Assembly (NCBI GenBank): GCA_045594795.1
Contig: JAZNZF010000047.1
Location: 21,520-85,519, forward strand
Reading direction: 5' to 3'
Length of the DNA stretch: 64,000 nt
Source: UMGS1532 sp045594795
GTDB lineage: Bacteria; Bacillota; Clostridia; Oscillospirales; Acutalibacteraceae
Shown here: one piece after another, positions 59,515 to 64,000 of the stretch
How the letters are laid out: every line of letters starts with the position of its first letter
Position numbering within the stretch: position 1 is the stretch's first letter
Position numbers and translations under genes: made by a program
The notes under the pieces: model-generated
Seen by the model: the letters and a program-made list of their open reading frames with translations, nothing else
What the model was told of the DNA's origin: nothing
Databases searched by the model: none

Positions 59515-61305
59515 TTATTTTATTTCCTCAAAATCCACTGCGCCGTGTTTACATAGCGGACAAATAAAATCCTCGGGTAAGGTTTCACCCTCGTAAACGT
59601 ATCCGCAAATTTTGCACACGAAGCCCTTTTTACCCTCGGTTTCAGGTTTTGGTTTTACGTTGTTTTGGTAGTAGGTATAGGTCATAGTTTCTTTTTCATT
59701 TATAACCCTTGCCTCACTAACAGAACAAATAAACATACCGTGCGTGTCAAGGTCGACATACTGCTCTACCTTTAAAGACATAAACGAGTTTATATAGCGT
59801 GGTAAAAACACAAGTCCGTTATCCGAACGCAAAGGCTTGCAGTCTTTAAACTTATCTACATTTCTGCCACTTCTGAAACCGAAGCTCTCAAACACACTAA
59901 AAGGCGCTTCAACAGTAAGGCAGTTAATGTTCATTTTACCCGTTTGTTTTATAACGTGGTGTGAATAGCTTTCCTTGTTTATTGTAACAGCAATTCGGTT
60001 AGGCGTATTGGTAACCTGAGTAACGGTGTTTACAATAAGTCCGTTGTCCTTCTTGCCATCGTTAGAGGTTATTACATAAAGTCCGTAGCCTATATTAAAT
60101 AGTGCGGTAAGGTCGTTTTTGTTAGCTACATCGCCGTTAATAGCAATATAGTCGCGGCAAAGCTCATCACTTAAAAGCTCTAACTGAGAGCTGCTTTGCT
60201 CGCCCAAAGCTGATAAAATGCTAACCGTAGGCTCTATATATGTTAGGTTTTTGCAGCCCTCTAACATACCCTTCATAACCTTTGCCGCCAATGGTGCCCA
60301 GCTACCATTCTCTATAAATCCAACAGTTCTGTTGCTGAAGTTACGCTCTGTAAGATGAGAGATAAACTCGCGCATAAAGGGGAAAATTTCGGCATTATAG
60401 GTAGTAGTGGCAAGCACAAGCTTACTGTATCTAAAAGCGTCTTCAACCGCCTCTGCCATATCACAACGCGCAAGGTCGTTTACTACAACCTTTGGACAGC
60501 CTTTTGCCCTTAGACTTTCGGCAAGCTTTAACACCGCTTTTTTGGTGTTACCATAAACCGAGGTGTACGCAATTACAATTCCCTCTTCCTCGGGCTGATA
60601 GCTTGACCAGGTATTATATCTGCCAATATAGTGTTCAAGATTATCTGTAAGCACAGGACCGTGCAAAGGGCAGATGGTTTTAATTTGGAGGGTTGCCGCT
60701 TTCTTTAAAAGATTTTGCACCTGTGCGCCGTATTTACCAACTATACCAATATAGTAACGACGAGCCTCGCAGTCCCAATCTTCTTCTACGTCAAGTGCGC
60801 CGAATTTGCCAAAGCCATCGGCAGAGAAAAGCACCTTCTCTTTACTTTCGTAGGTAACAATAACCTCAGGCCAGTGCACCATAGGTGCGGTAACGAAGGT
60901 GAGTGTATGCTCGCCAAGGCTTAAAGTATCACCCTCGCCTACTACAATTTGATTATCGGCAAAATCGGTACCAAAAAAGTTTTGCATCATAGTAAATGCT
61001 TTTTTAGAAGCAACGATTTTTGCCTTTGGGTAGTTTTTAAAGAAATTATAGATATTAGCCGAATGGTCGGGCTCCATGTGCTGTACTATTAAATAATCGG
61101 GCTTTCTATCCCCTATAGCGTTAGTGATATTATCGAGCCATTCGTGTGTAAAGTTAGCATCGACTGTATCCATAATAGCAATTTTTTCGTCTATAATAGC
61201 GTAAGAATTATATGCCATACCGTTTGGTACAACATATTGCCCCTCGAACAAATCTATCTTATGGTCATTAACGCCAATGTATTTTATGCTGTCGGAAATG
61301 AACAT
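59515..61305 (-). CDS. fprA: Flavodiiron protein fused to flavin reductase and rubredoxin domains
   Basis: A 596-residue fusion protein. The beta-lactamase-like domain (about 1-250) keeps the diiron ligands in HMEPDH, MVHWPE, SADGFG and LHGPV. A flavodoxin domain (252-395, TSVYGNTKKAV) follows, then a flavin reductase-like domain (about 400-540) and a rubredoxin at 548-596 (CKICGYVYEG and CPLCKHGAVDFEEI). It reduces O2 to water and/or NO to N2O, protecting an anaerobe. Adding both flavin reductase and rubredoxin makes a nearly self-contained electron chain. A separate rubredoxin gene follows. Confidence 0.93.
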   Translation of the reverse strand: MFISDSIKYIGVNDHKIDLFEGQYVVPNGMAYNSYAIIDEKIAIMDTVDANFTHEWLDNITNAIGDRKPDYLIVQHMEPDHSANIYNFFKNYPKAKIVASKKAFTMMQNFFGTDFADNQIVVGEGDTLSLGEHTLTFVTAPMVHWPEVIVTYESKEKVLFSADGFGKFGALDVEEDWDCEARRYYIGIVGKYGAQVQNLLKKAATLQIKTICPLHGPVLTDNLEHYIGRYNTWSSYQPEEEGIVIAYTSVYGNTKKAVLKLAESLRAKGCPKVVVNDLARCDMAEAVEDAFRYSKLVLATTTYNAEIFPFMREFISHLTERNFSNRTVGFIENGSWAPLAAKVMKGMLEGCKNLTYIEPTVSILSALGEQSSSQLELLSDELCRDYIAINGDVANKNDLTALFNIGYGLYVITSNDGKKDNGLIVNTVTQVTNTPNRIAVTINKESYSHHVIKQTGKMNINCLTVEAPFSVFESFGFRSGRNVDKFKDCKPLRSDNGLVFLPRYINSFMSLKVEQYVDLDTHGMFICSVSEARVINEKETMTYTYYQNNVKPKPETEGKKGFVCKICGYVYEGETLPEDFICPLCKHGAVDFEEIK

Positions 61306-61355
61306 TAAATATACCTCCCTTATGAATATCCTATGTGTATTATAATAGTGTTTGT

Positions 61356-61374
61356 TGAAACACTGCGTGTTTCA
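61356..61374 (-). promoter_or_regulatory. Palindrome upstream of fprA, first copy
   Basis: TGAAACAC-TGC-GTGTTTCA, a perfect 8-3-8 inverted repeat. It lies where the -35 of the probable promoter should be (TATAAT at 61344-61339, minus strand), and no good -35 is visible, so an activator or repressor site is likely. Confidence 0.6.
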
Positions 61375-61396
61375 TATTGTGCTATGCATAATATAT

Positions 61397-61415
61397 GTTT
61401 GCGTATAACGCAAAC
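61397..61415 (-). promoter_or_regulatory. Palindrome upstream of fprA, second copy
   Basis: GTTTGCGT-ATA-ACGCAAAC, another perfect 8-3-8 inverted repeat, 40 bp further upstream. The two share geometry but not sequence. Whether it is a protein site or an RNA hairpin is unknown. Confidence 0.5.
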
Positions 61416-61504
61416 TACAAATAGATTGTTGTTTTGCTGAACTATATCCATTATAAACGATATCTATTATTTTGCCAAGAGATAAATGCAATATGTAACA
61501 AAAA

Positions 61505-61540
61505 ATTTTAAAAGCCAATGTGACTTTTCACATTGGCTTA
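61505..61540 (-). terminator. Intrinsic terminator after the DegV gene
   Basis: AAGCCAATGTGA pairs with TCACATTGGCTT, and the minus strand continues TTAAAATTTTTTG. Confidence 0.85.
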
Positions 61541-61548
61541 AAGAATAT

Positions 61549-62391
61549 TTATCTTTTTTCAAATCCAACAAGTATTCCGCCGCGCTCGGCATAAAAGCTA
61601 CAAAGTCCACGAAGCGTATGAATAGTTATCTGTGCCTCGGGGAAGTTTACCTCGATATCATGTGCAAGTTTATTTGCAACAGTTTCATTAAAGCAGTGAG
61701 CTATACTTACTCTACCCTTTTTTAAGCCCGCGTTTTGTAGGTGTTCAACAATAGTTTTCAGGGCTTTTTCTGCACCTCTGCATTTATTAAGCGGCTGAAG
61801 GTCACCTACATCACTTGCCTTACCTACCACGCGAATACCAAGCAGTCCTGCCATTTTTGCTACCGCTGGCTTAACCCTGCCATTATTAGCAAAATTCTGC
61901 ATAGATTCAAGCATAAATAAAAGGCCTGTGTTTTTAACGTATTCGTTTATGCTTTGGCAAACGGTTTCAAACTCGCCACCTTCTAAAATAAGTCTTTGCA
62001 GTTCCCTTATCATCAAGGTAATCTCAGGGCCGGCAGAAAGTGAATTGATCACAAACACTTGTCTTCCTTTATGCTCTTCCTCATAGGTTTCCTTTGCAAG
62101 TACAGCGGCATTATAACTGCCGGAAAGTGTACCGGTTATAGTTACGCAGAACACAAACTCTGCATCACCAAAAGCCTCTAACCAGTCGGTAGCATTGGGG
62201 CAAGAGGTACTCGACCTTCCGCGGTATTCCTTAAGCTCGGTTACCATTTTTTCAACGTCGAGCATTGTATCATCAATATACTCTTTATTATCGGTAATAA
62301 TTTTAAGCGGTGCGACATTGAAATTGACGCCATCGAGTGACACTAAATCGCAGGCCGAATCGGCAACTATTTTAACTTTGTTAATATCCAT
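61549..62391 (-). CDS. DegV family protein
   Basis: A 280-residue DegV protein, a fatty-acid-binding family. VKIVADSACDL opens the fold, TSCPNATDW and TITGTLSGSYNAAVLA form the lipid site, and SLSAGPEI and GRVKPAVAKMAGLLGIR are conserved. It may act as FakB in fatty acid phosphorylation, but no FakA is nearby. Single-gene unit. Confidence 0.92.
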   Translation of the reverse strand: MDINKVKIVADSACDLVSLDGVNFNVAPLKIITDNKEYIDDTMLDVEKMVTELKEYRGRSSTSCPNATDWLEAFGDAEFVFCVTITGTLSGSYNAAVLAKETYEEEHKGRQVFVINSLSAGPEITLMIRELQRLILEGGEFETVCQSINEYVKNTGLLFMLESMQNFANNGRVKPAVAKMAGLLGIRVVGKASDVGDLQPLNKCRGAEKALKTIVEHLQNAGLKKGRVSIAHCFNETVANKLAHDIEVNFPEAQITIHTLRGLCSFYAERGGILVGFEKR

Positions 62392-62518
62392 TGTTATTTC
62401 CTTTCTTGCGAAAACACTAATTTGATTTGCTACAAAAATTATATTAACAAAGCTATATTATATCAACCTACCGTTTAAATATTTAACTATCCTTATGAAT
62501 TTTAATTTGTAGAAATCC

Positions 62519-62553
62519 AAAAAAGCCACTCTACTTAGAGTAGAATGGCTTTA
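62519..62553 (-). terminator. Intrinsic terminator after the HAD gene
   Basis: AAAGCCACTCTACT pairs with AGTAGAATGGCTTT with one mismatch; the minus strand continues into a T run. Confidence 0.85.
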
Positions 62554-62555
62554 AT

Positions 62556-63272
62556 TTAAGCTTTTAATAGTTCAAAAAGAAAATCACAAAGGTCATCAAA
62601 ATTGCCATTTGGGAACTCACTTATATCGCAATTTTCTTTGTTTATTAAGTTATCCGTAAGCAAAAACACCTGCATACCAAGAGTCTTAGCAACCATATCA
62701 TCACCAACATCGTTGCCCACCATTACACATTCGTTGCACTCTACACCGAGTTTGTTTGCAATTTCTTTATAATAGTTCAGGTTAGGCTTGCTGTGTTTAC
62801 AGTTTTCGTATGTAGTAACATATTCGAATTCATCGAAGCTGAGCCCTGCCCAAGAGATGCGGTTTTCGGTAGCTATTTTTGGGAATATAGGGTTTGTTGC
62901 AAGCGCTACCTTTGTGCCCTTTTGCTTGAGGGTTTTAATAAGCTTGGGCGCGCCCGAATGAACACCGCAAATTTCCTTTATTTTACCAAATTCCGTTTTA
63001 TAGAATTCATCAAAATAAGGTTTGTCTGCAAAAACTCTTTCGCCAAATACCGTTGAGAAGGATTGCCAAAAAACCTGCTCGTTAGTAGTTTTACCGTTAT
63101 TTATAATCATAGCTTTGGTGCCTTGCCAAACCGCTTTAATTAAATCCTCGGGATTATATCCTCTGCTTTTAAGCTTTTGGCTTAGACCCCCGAAATACGC
63201 ATTAACGAATACGTCTTGGTCCATTGGAAGCAAGGTTCCGTCGAGGTCGAATAATACTGCTTTAATACCCAT
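62556..63272 (-). CDS. HAD superfamily hydrolase
   Basis: A 238-residue phosphatase. Motif I is LFDLDGTLLPMDQD (residues 7-20), motif II ALATNP, motif III a lysine near KHSKPN and motif IV VGNDVGDDMVAK. The cap lies between motifs I and II, a C1-type HAD. Substrate unknown; phosphoglycolate phosphatase-like is one option. Single gene. Confidence 0.88.
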   Translation of the reverse strand: MGIKAVLFDLDGTLLPMDQDVFVNAYFGGLSQKLKSRGYNPEDLIKAVWQGTKAMIINNGKTTNEQVFWQSFSTVFGERVFADKPYFDEFYKTEFGKIKEICGVHSGAPKLIKTLKQKGTKVALATNPIFPKIATENRISWAGLSFDEFEYVTTYENCKHSKPNLNYYKEIANKLGVECNECVMVGNDVGDDMVAKTLGMQVFLLTDNLINKENCDISEFPNGNFDDLCDFLFELLKA

Positions 63273-63409
63273 ACCATCACCTTTTTACATTTTAAGTAAA
63301 ATCAATTTTATCATAAATGCTTTTAAAAATCAAATTCAATTTAAGCCCTTTGCGTTTATTAAAGAATTTTTAGGGTATACTGTTTTTGAATTAAGAAAGG
63401 AGATTTACT

Positions 63410-63844
63410 ATGATAGAAAGTGATACTATAAAGCTTTTGCGCGAATGTGACGCGGGTGTAAAAATGGGTGTTAAATCTATAGATGATGTTATCGACTACG
63501 TAAAATCGCAATCTTTAAAAGAATATCTTAACGCTTGTAAAGATGAACATCAAAAGCTTGATAAAGAAATCAACCACGAGCTTGAGCGTTTTAATGACGA
63601 AGGTAAAAATCCCAATCCAATAGCAAGCTCAATGTCGTGGCTTAAGACGAATATGAAGCTTATAATGCACGAAAGTGATAGCACCATAGCAGACCTTATG
63701 ACCGACGGCTGTAATATGGGTGTTAAGTCACTAAACAAATACCTTAACGAATACGAGGCAGCCGAAGAAAAGGCAAAGGATATCGCAAAGCGTCTTATTA
63801 ACCTTGAAGAAAGCCTTGCTATTGATATTAGAAAATATCTATAA
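63410..63844 (+). CDS. Ferritin-like/DUF2383-type helical protein
   Basis: A 144-residue, probably four-helix, cytosolic protein. GVKSIDDVIDYVKSQSLKEY near the start and CNMGVKSLNKYLNEYEAAEE near the end suggest an internal duplication of a helix pair around a turn with Met-Gly. It resembles what I know of DUF2383/PA2169 ferritin-like proteins but lacks an obvious diiron ExxH set. The ribosome site is AAAGGAG. Function unknown; a stress or metal role is only a guess. Confidence 0.55.
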   Translation: MIESDTIKLLRECDAGVKMGVKSIDDVIDYVKSQSLKEYLNACKDEHQKLDKEINHELERFNDEGKNPNPIASSMSWLKTNMKLIMHESDSTIADLMTDGCNMGVKSLNKYLNEYEAAEEKAKDIAKRLINLEESLAIDIRKYL

Positions 63845-63887
63845 ACAAAAAGCAATCAAAAGCTATAATAAAAAATAGCGATTAATG

Positions 63888-63916
63888 TGCCCCCTGTCAA
63901 GTAGACAGACTAAAAA
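63888..63916 (+). mobile_element. Possible left end of an IS3-type element
   Basis: TGTGCCCCCTGTC, then AAGTA, then GACAG: an inverted repeat (CTGTC/GACAG at 63894-63908) after a C-rich start resembles terminal repeats of some IS3-family elements. No transposase is visible before the window ends. Confidence 0.3.
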
Positions 63917-63950
63917 ACAAAAAGAATAAGTTAAATGAATAGATTCTTTC

Positions 63951-63985
63951 ATCTCCCCCTGCTGCGCAGCAGGGGGAGATTTTTC
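63951..63985 (+). terminator. Perfect 30 bp palindrome, possible terminator or mobile repeat
   Basis: ATCTCCCCCTGCTGC is followed directly by its exact reverse complement and then TTTTT. It is far richer in GC than its surroundings. It could end the 63410 gene about 110 bp downstream, but the size and GC content also fit a dispersed palindromic repeat. Confidence 0.6.
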
Positions 63986-64000
63986 GTCACGCGGCGGTGG

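Overview
The window looks like chromosome from an anaerobic, fermentative, low-GC Firmicute of the class Clostridia, most likely a gut-type Oscillospirales/Ruminococcaceae relative. The basis is gene content (a type I dockerin protein, SpoVAD, Rex, a flavodiiron protein with rubredoxin, ferredoxin:thioredoxin-reductase-like protein, Feo iron uptake, ThiT), consensus sigma-A promoters with 16-17 bp spacers, AGGAGG-type ribosome sites and frequent GTG/TTG starts. No rRNA, tRNA, CRISPR array or complete insertion sequence was recognised.

Layout. (1) 1-12.3 kb, minus strand: a cell-surface operon. It starts with an 8 kb gene for a secreted dockerin protein, followed by a membrane-anchored protein with a possibly cohesin-like domain, a cytosolic degenerate HD-GYP/EAL protein, and two TasA-like surface proteins, the last cut by the left edge. 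(2) 12.4-17.25 kb, minus: a lysine riboswitch controls dapA-lysA, and the same tight gene string continues into citrate synthase, a ferredoxin:thioredoxin-reductase-like protein and thioredoxin. (3) 17.3-24 kb: mtaB, the redox repressor gene rex, gap, thiT with a TPP riboswitch, and enolase, whose leader carries a 280 bp palindromic element with perfect 24 bp terminal repeats. (4) 24-32 kb: an SGNH hydrolase, a 178 bp block of seven hairpins, manA-trmL, the pgk-tpiA-gpmI glycolytic operon with a Rex box at its promoter, and pnuC behind a structured leader. (5) 32-44.6 kb: spoVAD, a MecA-like protein, rpe, two paralogous small membrane proteins, a YtrA-type GntR/ABC operon with an operator, a bifunctional fucokinase/GDP-fucose pyrophosphorylase joined to two chromate-transporter halves, and a quinone oxidoreductase. 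(6) 44.7-56.2 kb: secA, an M16 peptidase, a trio of small unknown genes, a phosphodiesterase, and a polA-rimI-tsaD-pyridoxamine kinase-HD hydrolase operon. (7) 56.2-64 kb: feoA-feoB-FeoB-associated protein facing a DtxR/MntR-type regulator with three copies of one palindrome, rubredoxin and a flavodiiron-flavin reductase-rubredoxin fusion, DegV, a HAD phosphatase and a ferritin-like helical protein. A perfect 30 bp palindrome ends the window.

How it fits together. Rex probably senses NADH/NAD+ and controls lower glycolysis: a near-consensus Rex box overlaps the pgk start site and a weaker one lies ahead of gap. Lysine, thiamine and iron each have a visible cis-acting control. The iron, rubredoxin and flavodiiron genes together suggest iron supply and oxygen defence in a strict anaerobe. 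The least explained parts are the surface operon, the pnuC leader RNA, the two palindromic intergenic elements, and the extension of a lysine-controlled operon into citrate synthase and thiol redox genes.
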